Origin: Heracleum sosnowskyi
Taxonomy: Eukaryota; Streptophyta; Magnoliopsida; Apiales; Apiaceae
Assembly: GCA_030848705.1 (NCBI GenBank)
Contig: CM061243.1
Location: 118,816,674 to 118,880,673 of the forward strand
Length of the DNA stretch: 64,000 bases
Direction: 5' to 3'
The notes under the pieces are model-generated. The model saw only the letters and a program-made list of their open reading frames with translations, made no database searches and was not told the origin of the DNA. Every line of letters starts with the position of its first letter. Positions within the stretch are counted from its first letter, which is position 1. This document shows positions 46,700 to 58,081 of this stretch, in pieces. Both the position numbers and the translations under genes were made by a program.

Positions 46700-48480
46700 T
46701 TACTGGTCCTCGGGACTGTGGGTTACGACCCTGATCTCGGTTCCCATCCCTTCCATCATGGTCTCTCCTAGGGGGTTCCTGTCCCCATCTTTGGTGAATT
46801 TATTTAACTTTCCTTTTCGAATCAGGAATTCAATCTCGTCATTGAGTTGTCTACAATCATCAGTATCATGGCCCGAATCTTTATGGTACCTACAATACTT
46901 GTTCTTGTCTCTCTTCTCAGGATCTCCCCTTAGTGGCTTCGGCCATCGGAAGTCCCTATCTTTTTCAATGTCATAAAGGATTTGACTCCTTGGAGCATTC
47001 AACCTTGCATATTCAGAAAATTTCGTGTCGGGATTGTTTTTTCTTGGAGCTGAATCAGAGTCTCCAGTCATACGAGGATATTTGTCCTTGACATCATACT
47101 CTTGCTCCGTCTTTCGCTTCTTCGAGCCTCCATTGTTTCCACTACCTATAGCGGGTGTGTCAACCTTCTTCATGCTTTCTTCAACTTTGATGTATTTCCC
47201 AGCCCTTTGTTGGAGCTCAGCCATGCTCTCAGGGGGTGTTTCGCCAATGACATCTTAAAAAAGACATTCGTGGTTCCTTGTTGAAGGGCTATCATAGCTA
47301 CCTTGTTATCTAGATCAGGTATATTCAATGTCTCTTTGGTGAAACGTTTGAGATAGTCTCTCAACGTCTCATTCTTTCCTTGGATCAGATTCATGAGTGA
47401 AACAGAGCTTTTTTCATGTACCCGTCCACTGATGAACTGATTGATGAAAGCCGTACTCAGATCTCTAAAGCAACTGATAGAGTTGGGCGGCAAACGACTA
47501 TACCATCTTTGGGCCATGCCAGCCAGGGTTTGAGGAAATGCCCTACATTTAAGGGCATCAGTGACTGGTTGCAGCAACAGTGCATTCGAAAAAGTCCTCA
47601 CGTGGGTTGCGGGATCACCCGTTCCATCATATGCCTTGATAGTAGGCATCTTGAATTTCCTTGATACGTGAGCGTCCATTACTTCTTCAGTGAAGGGTGG
47701 AATAGGATCGTCTGGGTCACCCAGTTGCGTTAAAACACGGGGATCTGACTTGGGAATCTCTGTCCTTGGAGCCCTAGCTCCTTCTTGCCTCCTTGAAGGT
47801 GTTCCTAAATCAATTATGGGGACATCTCCTGCCCCTTGGTTTGAAGGCTGAGTTTGCCTCCTTTGTTGCTCTATCTCTATGTTTTTCTTTAGTTTCTGGA
47901 TCTCGGCCTCATGAGCCCTTATCCTTTCCATGGCAGTTATAGGTGCCCTTGTAGTTGCCCCCCGATTCCTTCTTCCAAGGGGCTCTTTGCTGGCTCTTCT
48001 TCTTCTGGGTGCTCGATCTCGTCCTTCATCAGACGAGTAGTCATCAGAGTAGGGCCCAGAATAATCCAAGTATCTTCCTTCAGGGACAGGTCCCAATCCT
48101 CGAATGTAGGGTGGTTCATATGGTTCATGAATTATTGGGGCATGGCCACTCCCTCCGGCTTCAGGGGGATAGTTGGGCAGTCCGTAGGCTGGATTGGTGC
48201 TTATAGGCAGCACTGTTGTGGAGATCTGTGCTCCATGGGGAAGGTTATGGTCGAGGGGCGAGACAACCATCTGAAGAGGGTTCGTCTCGTTCTGAGGTAT
48301 GTAGGCTTGGGGATTCGTCCCATGTGGTTGAGAAACCACCTCTGTGGTGATGGGCAACGTCCCTAGTGGTTGAGAAACCACCTCTGTGGTGAGGGGTAAC
48401 GACCCTGGCTCCGTGGTGATCGGAACAGTGGTGGTGACAGTTGATCCAGTAGCGGTTGCTGTTCTTCGTGTTATAGCCAT
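46700..48480 (-). pseudogene. gag: Gag of the Tat element, frameshifted twice
   Basis: Two overlapping open frames, 48480-47170 (from an ATG 35 bp after the LTR) and 47224-46700, together cover a gag protein. The first has a low-complexity N-terminus and then the retrotransposon gag fold (DPATHVRTFSNALLL, RAFPQTLAGMAQRWY, FINQFISG). The second has a basic linker and a zinc-finger-like CRYHKDSGHDTDDC. The frame changes within a run of five G (plus strand) at about 47232-47236, consistent with loss of one base. A second shift just before pol (about 46703-46716) ends the frame with TAA at 46700-46702, eight bases before the pol ATG. Both breaks would abolish capsid production and gag-pol fusion. 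Confidence 0.85.
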
Positions 48481-48497
48481 GGTTGTTGTTGACGTTT

Positions 48498-48513
48498 CCC
48501 ACAGACGGCGCCA
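48498..48513 (-). promoter_or_regulatory. Tat primer-binding site
   Basis: TGGCGCCGTCTGTGGG on minus, two bases after the LTR. The first nine or so bases match the 3' end of tRNA-Asp (GGCGCCA end). Confidence 0.8.
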
Positions 48514-48515
48514 AA

Positions 48516-49063
48516 TGTTGTGGAACGAAAATTGAGTTTAGATATTGACGGCGGATATTTAATACAAGGTAGTGGACAAGCGTGTCTTAATGGCTGCTCT
48601 TGTGTTTCGAGACTGAATCGGTCCTCATAAGATGCCTACGTATCTCAATTATCACTGAGAATCAAGCCAAGAAAACGTAGTTCTAATGTTGAGGGGTTAG
48701 GCCCTTATATAGGCGTCTGGAGCCCTAAAATCGTGGTAGAATTAGGTTACTTGGTGGCCAAGTAACCGCCTTTGAATAGTGGATAACTCTTATCAGAATT
48801 AGTTTCCATGTTGGAGTTGGTTTCCATGTTAGATGTGGTATCTGAACCTTCCTAGTGGTTTCCAATCACTGGACTATATATGAACCAAGCCCACGTCTTA
48901 ATGGTTTAAAACATGGGTTGGACCTTGGCCCAATTGTGGACTACGAATTTAATATCATAGCCATGGTTGTAGGCTTCATTAATGGGCCTCGAATTTGGAC
49001 CACCTTAAGTATTTTTAATGCTGCATTAAATGTGTCCTTAAGGCTTTATTTTAACCCATATCA
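48516..49063 (-). repeat. Tat element 5' LTR
   Basis: Upstream LTR in the element's orientation, 548 bp, with a TATA box on minus near 48712-48703. About 9 bases differ from the other LTR. It is followed on plus by the AGTAT duplication at 49064-49068. Confidence 0.92.
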
Positions 49064-49483
49064 AGTATTGAATATAACTCTAATTAATTCGCAACATCAG
49101 AAAAATAATATATAAAAAACTATATACAAAGATGACATTAAATAATAGGATTGACTTTTTTATTTCTATTGTCTTCTCTAATAATTCGAATGTAAATAAG
49201 GAATTTTTTTTAATGAAATAAAGTTGTGGAGCTGTAGAAAAATAAATAAATATTTTTTGGACGATCTGAGAGTTTCCTTATATATATATAAAGAAGAAGA
49301 TAAATAAAAGGAGAAAGGAGATAAAAATTGATAAGATAAAAAGATAAAGATGTTGAATATTAAAATAGTATATTTATTTTCCTTCATTATTAAAGATTTT
49401 AAAGGAAAGAATATAAAAATTGTATATATAGTTTCCTCTCGGACGATCTAAGAGATCTTGGGGATTTTCCTTTATATATATAA

Positions 49484-51130
49484 CTAGTTGAAAAAGCCGC
49501 GCTTCGCGGCGGCGTTATAATTTTTTTTATTTTAAACTCTATCAATTAAATTAAAAATTTTACTCAGTCCTCTCTAATAAGCCGTACTCCCGTGAAACAT
49601 GTTTTCCTTTTTAAGATCAAAATTTTAAGTTTAATAAATTGAATACTTGTGTTATATATTAATTTTCATGTTAACATACTTTTAAGCGCTCTCTCGATGA
49701 AAAAAATACCTGTATTAATTAAATTACAAAAATAACTCATTTCTCCCTAATAGTTGTCCTCATGTTGAAACATATTTTTCTTTTTAAGATCGAAATCTCA
49801 AATTTAATATATTGAATACTTGTCTTATATATTAATTTTCATATTAACATACTCTTTTCTAATGAGCCACTCGTTTGTTAAAAAAATACCTATATAAATT
49901 GACAATCCTATTTTACTTTCAATATAATTTTTAACTATATGTCTTTCCTATAATTCGAACTTTTCTCCTCTATAAATTCGCACACCTATTCTACTTCGAA
50001 TAGAACTTTTAATTATGTTTACAAACACTTATTTTACTTTTAATAAAACTTGTAATTGTATGCATTTTTTATAATTTCGAACTATTCTTCTCTATAAATT
50101 CTAACATCTATTCTACTTTCCGTAGAACTCTTAATTCTATGACTTAACTATAAATTCGAACTATTCTCCTTTTTAAATTCGAACACCTACTCTACTTCAA
50201 ATAAAACTTTGTTTATATGTCTTTACTATAGATTTGAACTCTTCTTCTCTATAAATTCGAACACCTATTCTACTTCTAATATGTTAAAGAATATTTATTG
50301 ATTTATTAGTATTTAGAATTGTAAATCTCTAGAAAAATTAGAAAAATAGATTGAGACGATTGTAGAAACGCTACCTATAAATTCAAACATTATTCTAATT
50401 TCAATAGAACTTTTAATTCTATGTCTTACCTATAAATTCGAACTATTTTCCTTTATAAATTTGAACATTTACTCTATTTCAAATAAAACTATATTTATAT
50501 GTTTCTCTATAAATTCGAACTCTTCTCCTCTATAAATTCGGACACATATTCTGCTTCTAATATGCTAAAAAATATTAATTTTTAATAATATATCTTTTTT
50601 TAATTATGTAATATATATAATTTTCAGCAAATTTCGATCAAATTAACTACAAATTGAAAACGAATTCGAGCATAAGAAATACTCATTACAACACTACACA
50701 AATATACATTACAATTGATGAGGATTTGATTTTGTCCAGTAAAAATAAATCAGCCGTTTCAGAATGCAACTAAACGCTCGGAATTTTTTCTTTATATAAT
50801 GTTTTCTATAAATTTTATTTTCTATTTCAAATATGCTAGAAGAACTTTTAATAATATGTTTTCTTTATAAATTTGAACTCTTCTTTCCTACAAATTCAAA
50901 CACATATTCTATTTCAAATAGAACTTTTAATTATATGTTTTCGCTATAAATTCGAACTCTTCTCCTCAATAAATTTGAACACATATTCTACTTCTAATAT
51001 GTTAAAGGATATTTTTTGATTTATCAGTATCTAAAATTCAAAAATTCTAGAAAATTAGAAAAATAGATTGAAACAATCTTAGAGGCGCCACCTAAGCTTC
51101 CGTGTATCCTACTTTATATATATATATTGA
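49484..51130 (-). mobile_element. Helitron G, nested in Helitron E
   Basis: The 3' end on minus is GCCGCCGCGAAGCGCGGC then TTTTTCAACTAG, ending at 49484 (flank A at 49483). The 5' end on minus is TCAATATATATATATAAAG, starting at 51130 (host T at 51131). The 5' region has the family block AGAAAAATAGATTGAAAC and AGAGGCGCCACCT. The interior consists of repeated 50-110 bp blocks with CTCTATAAATTCGAACACCTATTCTACTTC; an internal copy of the 5' block lies near 50330. It is 1,647 bp and non-coding. Confidence 0.75.
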
Positions 51131-51184
51131 TAATAATAAAGATATATATTGATTTCCTGAGGCTCAGGGACTCTATTTTCTTAT

Positions 51185-51360
51185 TTAAAATTCTAATATA
51201 TTTACACAATATCTTGAAAAAACGATAAATTTCTTTATTTTCAATGTCCGAGTCATCGATTCAATCCGTTTTTTCTTAATTAAATTTCTAACATATTTAC
51301 ACAATATCTTGAAAAAACGACAAATTTCTTTATTTTCAATGTCGGACGATTCAATCCGAT
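51185..51360. repeat. Two-copy tandem repeat upstream of WLIM1
   Basis: TATTTACACAATATCTTGAA followed by AAACGATAAATTTCTTTATTTTCAATGTC occurs at about 51196 and again, with few changes, at about 51295, about 99 bp apart. It lies 350-500 bp before the WLIM1 start codon. Confidence 0.85.
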
Positions 51361-51706
51361 TTGAATTATCTCGAATCTGTCGAATACTTACCGAATTAAT
51401 CGATTTTAGATACGATGACAAAACAAAAGTACAATGTACAGATGTGTAACAAACTGGTTCCCACAATGACCTGGAGAGGGTGGTAGTTAAAAATAACGAT
51501 AAAAAATGCTTACAGTTTACATTACAGACAACATGATTGTCAAAGGGCCCACTCCAACTCAATAATAGTATGTGATACTGCAAGCAATCCTGGCAGAAAA
51601 ATCTATATCTTCATATCTATCTGTGCACACCCTTTAATTATCATCTTATTTTCAGCTTCTCTCCCATCAATTCTTTCGGTTTTAATTTTCTTGAGTTTGT
51701 GAAAGC
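51361..51706 (+). promoter_or_regulatory. WLIM1 promoter and 5' leader region
   Basis: About 0.55 kb in total separates the nested transposons from the WLIM1 ATG. The last 80 bp (CTTCTCTCCCATCAATTCTTTCGG) are pyrimidine-rich, like a plant 5' leader. No confident TATA box was seen. The short open frame on minus (51185-51583) has no recognisable protein. Confidence 0.5.
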
Positions 51707-53573
51707 ATGGCATTTGCAGGAACAACTCAGAAGTGCATGGCCTGTGACAAAACTGTGTATCTTGTTGATAAGCTTACTGCTGATAATCGTATCTATCACA
51801 AAGCTTGCTTCAGATGCCACCACTGCAAGGGCACTCTCAAGGTTCACACTGAATCTTTTTTATTTTATATTTTTTTTTAAGTTTTTGACTTTTTAATATC
51901 AAGATTTGACATAAGAAAAAGATGGAATTTTCAATTTTCTGATGTTTATGTGACCATTTGATCTGTGATCGTTTGTTGTTTTTTCTTTACATGTTTACTT
52001 GTAACTTGTTGGTGCAATTTATATGTCAAGATTTGGTGATTTGTGCTTGTAATTGACTAATTGCCAATAAGTTGATGGGGTTGGGTAACCTTTATGTGAT
52101 TTGCTAAAGATATATGATGATGATGATGATCCAATTAAGTCATTCTGGAAGTACTTGTTTTCAGTAATTCAGTTGATATGATTGGCAAGATTTCTTAGTT
52201 TGTATGTTTACATTGATTAGATCTGTGCAGATGTTAGGAGTACTTTGTGTACTTGTATCTTTTAGTTTCTGTTTTGGTCAGGGTCTGCCTAGGCAAAAGA
52301 TGTCATCTTTTGTACCATGAATTATTGTTGAAAATTTATGAGAAAAAATAAGTTTGGATCTGTCACAATTTAAAGAAATAATAATGTGGGGGAGATTGCA
52401 ATCCGATTTTCTCCTAAAATTTTAAATTCCAACTATCCAAGCTACATTGCGTCTTAGAATGGTAGATCTAAAGGACTTGTGCTATTACAGATCTGCCGTA
52501 ATTTATGAATTAGAACCACTTGTTGATTATTGAATCACAAAATAAATTTGAGAATCAACTACTGTAATGAGCTATGCTCTGATTTTGCAGCTTGGCAACT
52601 ACAATTCCTTTGAAGGTGTTCTGTATTGCAGGCCACACTTTGATCAACTCTTCAAAAGAACTGGCAGTCTCGACAAGAGTTTTGAAGGTATATAAAATTT
52701 AAGAGATTGGGATTTATATAATCAATTCTTTGTAGTCGCAAGCTAATGTATCTGCTACGATTTTCTTTCAGGAACACCGAAGATTGTCAAACCAGAAAAA
52801 CCTATCGATAATGAGGTAAATATCTAAGAACCAAATTGTTAACATAGTACATCAAACTGCAGTCTTCGCTGCAAAATTTTGAATTTCAAATGTATCCAGT
52901 TTAATATATGAGGATCAGATTTAATTTGTCACCAATGAGACTGTTTGATTTGTCACCTGCATTTATAAAACTAAAACTAAATATTTGCGCACCGACTTAA
53001 ATGTGAATGTAAAATTTCCCTTCAAGGGTGCTTAAATGTCACCTAAATAACATGCTTAAGTTTGAATCAATGTTTTTTACCTAATGCTACTAATTTTTAT
53101 TGTTTGAGCAGAAGGCAAAAGTTTCAAGCATGTTCGCGGGGACAAAAGATAAATGTTTAGCGTGTACCAAAACTGTTTATCCAACTGAGAAGGTAATACG
53201 TTTCTACTCAATATTCTCTGACATGCAAAGTTACTGGATTCGCAGCATTTAGTCATTTACAAAATAGGATGAACTGAATGTTGTCTTTATTTTCTTTGTT
53301 ATAGTTGTTTGTATTGACTAGAAATATGATAACACATAAAAAGGTAATGAGTAATCTATTGACAAAGATTAGTAATTGTTAAAGGTCTCTGTGAACGGAA
53401 CTGCATATCACAAAAGCTGCTTCAAATGTACTCATGGAGGGTGTACAATAAGCCCATCCAACTACATTGCACATGAAGGGAGACTTTACTGCAGGCACCA
53501 CCATACTCAACTTATCAAAGAGAAAGGCAACTTAAGCCAGCTGGAGGGCGACCGAGTTGTTGCTGAGTCATAA
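51707..53573 (+). CDS. WLIM1: LIM domain protein WLIM1 (plant two-LIM, CRP-like)
   Basis: Five exons: 51707-51841, 52591-52687, 52772-52815, 53112-53192 and 53385-53573, all with GT/AG introns and consistent phases. They encode 181 residues, close to the usual 190. LIM1 zinc ligands: C10, C13, H31, C34, C37, C40, C58, H61. LIM2: C107, C110, H128, C131, C134, C139, C155, H158. The start MAFAGTTQKCMACDKTVY and the second-domain TAYHKSCFKCTHGGCTISPS closely match Arabidopsis WLIM1 as I recall it. Plant LIM proteins of this class bind and bundle actin filaments, and some enter the nucleus. The acidic/variable C-terminal tail is short. The start was chosen by family match and the pyrimidine-rich leader before it. 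The gene appears intact. Confidence 0.95.
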
Positions 53574-54919
53574 TTCGCCCGCAATATTGTTTGGTTTTTT
53601 CTCACATTGGTTAAGTTCTGTCATCTTGTTCCGTTGTAGTAGCAATTCAGTCCCTTTTACTTATCCAGACCTTTCTCCCTGTGCTAAAATTGATTGGTTT
53701 TTTGCTTTACAAGATAAAATGCTCTGAATTGTGTGGAGCTTCTCCTGTTATTCTTCGTTTGATTTAGTGAACCTGAGATGTAATCTGAGAGTTGGATGCT
53801 TGATTATAAATATGGTGACTTATGGACCAGTTAATTTGTCGGTATGCTCCAGTATCTATATATAATGATAATGTAATAGCAGGAAGATATTTGAATATTT
53901 ATAGTATTTCTTGTCCCTCTTTATTTTACTTACTATGAAGGTTAGCTAAGAGATCTGTTTAAGACATCAATGATTTTTCGGTTTTATGTTACTGTGACAT
54001 TGAATGATACTTTGCTGTTTGCTTTGTGCTTCGATTTTGTATTTGCTCCTTGATAATGCTAAAGTCACACTTTGGCTAGACTGTGAAACGTAAGCTAAGG
54101 GTTGGTAGCAATAGAACATCCACTAACGATTTGAAGATACCATTAGGAAGTAGCTTGAAGAGAAAATCAGGAATATTGTAGACGTAGAACAAGGAAGGAT
54201 TAAATAATTGGGGCAGTGATACTGCAAGCTAGCTTGATAAACAAGTACTAATCATAGGAGCTCCTTTAGCATCAAAACTCCATATCGTCTTGTCCACATG
54301 GTAATGTTGGACTCGCAGTTGAAAACAGAGAATGAGATTCTGTTTCCTTTCTAAAAATCAACATCGCACTGGTAACCTTGCCTGGAATATCACAAGTTAC
54401 GCGACCTTCAAATTCCTTAAAGAGGGATAATAAAAGTGATGCAGGGGTTGGGATCCATCAACCATGGGGAACTTCTAACATCAGTTGAGTTGTCATTCTC
54501 AACTCTAGTTTGTTACCTACTCTTGAGTCTTAACTAGATTGTGCGCAAGCAAAGCAATATACTGCACGAAATATAACTAGACTCGTGTTCTTGATGTTGT
54601 ACTTGAAGAAGTTAAATTTGGGAAATAACAGGTTTCAAATATTCATGTTTAAAGCAGGACGAAGAACTTGTATCTCCTGTTAGTATTACATAGTAGTTTT
54701 ACACTGGACAATCACTAAACCCCAGAATAAAAGAATGAATTTACACAGGAGACATGAAAATATTAGAGATACAAAAAAGAAACAAACATTTATTATTTTT
54801 TAACATGCATGCTTCATCTTCCATGAACATGCGGAATAAATCTGTGCACGGATGTGGCAAGTCCCACACCCTTTTTGTACAACAACAATGTCCGACAGAA
54901 GGTTACAATCCTTATAACA
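53574..54919. other. Spacer between WLIM1 and the convergent F-box gene
   Basis: The first 300-400 bp are T-rich and probably the WLIM1 3' untranslated region. The last 200 bp likely hold the F-box 3' untranslated region. No further gene or repeat was recognised between 53950 and 54700. Confidence 0.5.
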
Positions 54920-57900
54920 TTAACTTGTATCAAAGAGATTATCGTTCCTAGTAATAAGCTTGAGATCTACGATGTGATTGTCACGGAGAAATCCAAAACC
55001 AAATGTTCCATTGCCATACTGCCAAATCCTTCCCTCCACCTGCCGAGGATTCACAGAAGTCTCTGCTAAATCCGGAATAACCAGATCATAGCTTGAGTTG
55101 ATGTACAGAATACGTGAAACTGCTTCGTCTCCATGTATATAATCCGATGCTTCAGGTGGCCGAAGATGTGTGCGACTGTCGTATATGTAATTTTCTTCTG
55201 GCGAAAATGGAGACTCAATGAATGTGGTGTCTGATGTCCAAAACACTGGTGCATAGCCAGAAAAAGGTTTAGACGAATCCTCAACCCTCCGACAAGCAAT
55301 ACCACCAATGTCATCATAAGCCACCAGATAAAAATCGAGTTTCATATCATCACAAATTCCCTGCAGCCACAAGTAGGACTGATCAAATAGGCTGCAAGCA
55401 TTGACTTAACCTACTAAAGCTACTGTTGTTTCCCTATCATTTTAATGATACTAATATTTACGATTGCATAGTAAGGGAGCAACAGAAATCATAAAATGCT
55501 TGCATATGACCTGACATATGACCTTTCTAAAATAGCATTATAAACTAGCAGATTAGTTGCAGAGTGCAGATGTACTCTTTTCAAGTTTAAAAAAAAAAAT
55601 CACTCATGCCTAGATATAGTATGACGAAGATACTTTTTCTCAAGGCCACAACCTTATAATTTTATGAACTAATTAAACAGTGAGGTACCACAGCCAGTTA
55701 TTTAAAAAGACATTATTTACTTGTTACTAAGTTCAAGTAACCTAGAAATCTGTAACCCTGCAAGACTCAAATATAGCTAATACAAAATAAACACCTGCCT
55801 AAAAGGTATATATTTGAGTTTTTTTTCCCCAAATAGATAAAAAATGCAAATAAGTTTAGCAACTTCACCAACCTAATACATTAGGTCGATGAAACAAGGA
55901 GAGTGTTCACTGAGACAAAATAATATTACAAGTTATATAATCCTATTTCCTACATCAAAGATGAGTCCTTTGTTGCATAAAAGGCAATTAAGTACTTAAT
56001 GAGTACTTATAACCTAGATCAAATTAATATCCTATCAGAAGCCACAATGTCATCATAAGCCACCAGATAAAAATCGAGTTTCATGTCATCACAAATTCCC
56101 TGCAGCCACAAGTAGGACTGATGACAAAGAGGCTGCAAGCATTGACTTATCCTACTACAGCTACCATTGTTTCCCTATCATATTGTATGATAATATTTAA
56201 CAGCTGCATAGTAAGGGAGTAAGAGCAATCATAAAAGCTTGCATAGTTTTGACCTGACATATGTTTTGGAAACAAGCTCCAGTACCTTCTTTCTGAAATA
56301 GAATTATAAACTAGCAGAATAGTTGCGAAGTGCATATTTACTCTTTTCAAGTTAAAAAATATATATATAACACATACTCAGATACAGGATGATGAAGATA
56401 CTTTTTCTCAAGGCCACAACCTTATGAATTTGTGAACTAATTAAACATTGAGGTACCACATCCAGCTATAAAAAAAGAAAGAATTGACTTGTAACAAAGT
56501 TCAAGTAACCTAGAAATCTGTAACCCTGCAAAACTCAAATATAGCTAATACGAAATAAACACCTGTCTAATAGGTACATTTGAATGCTTTCCTTTTCTTA
56601 CTGTATAGATAAAGAATGCAAATAAGTCTAGCATCATCGCGATGAAACATAGAGAGTGTTCACTGAGACAAAATAATATTACAAGTTATATATTCCTATT
56701 TTCCTACATCAAAGATGAGTCCTTTGTTGCATAAAAGGCAATTAAGTACTTAATGAGTACTTAAAACCTAGATGTAATTAATATCCTATCAGAAGCCACA
56801 ACCAAAGATCAATAGATTACAAGCCTCTCCTAGCCTAATCATTACTTAAACGATCTTTAATTTGATAAAGGTTACAATTTTTTACCAATTGTAACAATTA
56901 ATGCAATATTTTACTAATACGGCTCTACAAGTTATTAAACACACATTCTCTATCTACACCAATGTAATAATTTCAAACACCATCGCTTAGCTTAATATAC
57001 CACAAAGCCATTACTTAATTAACAATGTCACAACCATGATCCAACATAAAACTATGAACAGCAAAACAATTACAATATACAGCTGCAAGAAGTATAAGAA
57101 CATCACCTTCCAAAGACCCTGCAAAGGCCTTGAAGGCGTAGGCGAGCAATTAACAATCTTAACATAATGCTCGGGCTCCCACTTCTTCCAACACTTCTTC
57201 ACCTTCTCCCTCCTCCTCTGCCTCCTCGACCACCTCTCCCCTCCCGCTCCCGGACTCGTCCTATTCGCAAAATACTGATACATATCCGACATAACCGGAG
57301 ACCCAACCACATTTTCCTCATCACCCTCCTCTCCTCTCGAACTCCCCGGACTCCCCGGACTCCCCACCTTCACCACCCCACTCTTCCTCACCTCACCCGA
57401 ATAACCCGAACTCACATAATTCAAATTCTCCTCAACAACCAAATGACATTTCCCCATAAAATTCACATTAACCGGAATCAATTCGTTCTCCACAAACCCC
57501 AGATCATCACATTTCTTAACCAAGTCCTCGAAAACCTCAACTTTACAATTAGGATCAAGAAAATTAACACATTCCCCTTCCGAATTCAAACAAATCCAAA
57601 AACAAGGCCTTTTAACAACCCCAGACCCCCCATTTTTCGAAGGCGAAACACGAGACCCTGTAACACAACAATCACCCCATTGAAAATAAACAAGGGCAGG
57701 CGTGTAATCAACAACATTCCCACAATTCTTGTTTCTTTCACCACTTCTTCGCCAAAAGCCAATTAGGCCTTCTAAATCACACAATGTTTTGTATAAGCGC
57801 TTGTAAGTAATTTGACCCGAAACCCATTTGTTAATTTGGGTTTTTGACCCGAATTTACGGTCACAAAGAGAAAACCAAAGCTTGGAATCGTGGGAACAGA

Positions 57901-58081
57901 GAGAGTAAAAGCGTTTAGAAGTGCAAGAAAAAGAGGAGATTTCTGATTGGTTGAGAAATGAGAGGATGGTGAGTTGAACGTCTTCTGGGAAATCGGAGAA
58001 TGGGATTTGAACGGCGTCGTTTTGGGTTGTCATGGTGGAATATTCCGGTGGGATTTGAGATTGAGCAGGTGTTTGATGCAT
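54920..58081 (-). CDS. F-box protein (At3g12350-like family)
   Basis: Two exons: 58081-57107 (325 codons) and 55360-54920 (146 codons plus TAA), with donor GT at 57106-57105, acceptor AG at 55362-55361 and a 1.75-kb intron. The exons join in phase. Residues 28-75 are an F-box (PFSDFPEDVQLTILSFLNQS, then CTSKRFYSLC and WFSLC), which would bind SKP1 in an SCF ubiquitin ligase. The rest (LEGLIGFWRR, PALVYFQWGD, KIVNCSPTPSRPLQGLW, then GICDDMKLDFYLVAYDDIGG and FWTSDTTFIESPFS) resembles a conserved plant F-box family whose target I do not know; the Arabidopsis locus name is from memory. M17 is a possible alternative start. The intron contains a duplication that includes the start of exon 2. Confidence 0.88.
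55306..56798 (-). repeat. Tandem duplication of about 740-755 bp in the F-box intron
   Basis: Copy 1 (55306-56044) spans the first 55 bases of exon 2 and the adjacent intron. Copy 2 (56045-56798) lies just upstream in transcription order and contains the same acceptor (CTGCAG at about 56099-56104) and the same 55 bases of exon. The junctions share CAATGTCATCATAAGCC and CCTATCAGAAGCCACA. Identity is about 85-90 percent by eye with several small indels, so the duplication is not recent. Confidence 0.9.

Larger units (their letters stand above)
25517..49063 (-). mobile_element. Ty3/gypsy retrotransposon, Tat lineage, with nested copia element
   Basis: The LTRs (25517-26064 and 48516-49063, both 548 bp) begin TG and end CA on plus, and are flanked by the target duplication AGTAT (25512-25516 and 49064-49068). 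Transcription is on minus. Element order: LTR, primer-binding site TGGCGCCGT (matching the tRNA-Asp 3' end), gag, pol, an antisense gene, a GC-rich minisatellite, a polypurine tract and LTR. Pol has two RNase H domains, and an antisense ORF follows; together these mark the Tat lineage. Without the 13.0-kb copia insertion the element is about 10.5 kb. The two LTRs differ at about 9 sites by eye (1.6 percent), so it is young. Gag is frameshifted, so this copy is not autonomous. Confidence 0.93.
23478..51142 (-). mobile_element. Helitron E, split by the Tat retrotransposon and by Helitron G
   Basis: The 3' end on minus is the hairpin GCCGCCGCGAAGCGCGGC followed by TTAGTCGACTAG, ending at 23478 (flank A at 23477). 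The body, including a Stowaway MITE and a 170-180 bp repeat array, runs to 25516. It resumes after the retrotransposon at 49064 and continues to 49483, where Helitron G is inserted. Sequence at 49064-49145 repeats sequence at 24923-25010, confirming that the two flanks belong together. The 5' terminus is probably among the bases after G (51131-51152, TAATAATAAAGATATATATTGA), but I could not place it exactly. No coding sequence of its own is visible. Confidence 0.5.

Noticed and set aside
57167..57766. 199-codon plus-strand frame opposite the F-box exon 1
   Set aside because: Shadow of the real F-box coding strand; its Pro/Thr/Ile/Arg-rich content follows from the codon usage of the opposite strand.
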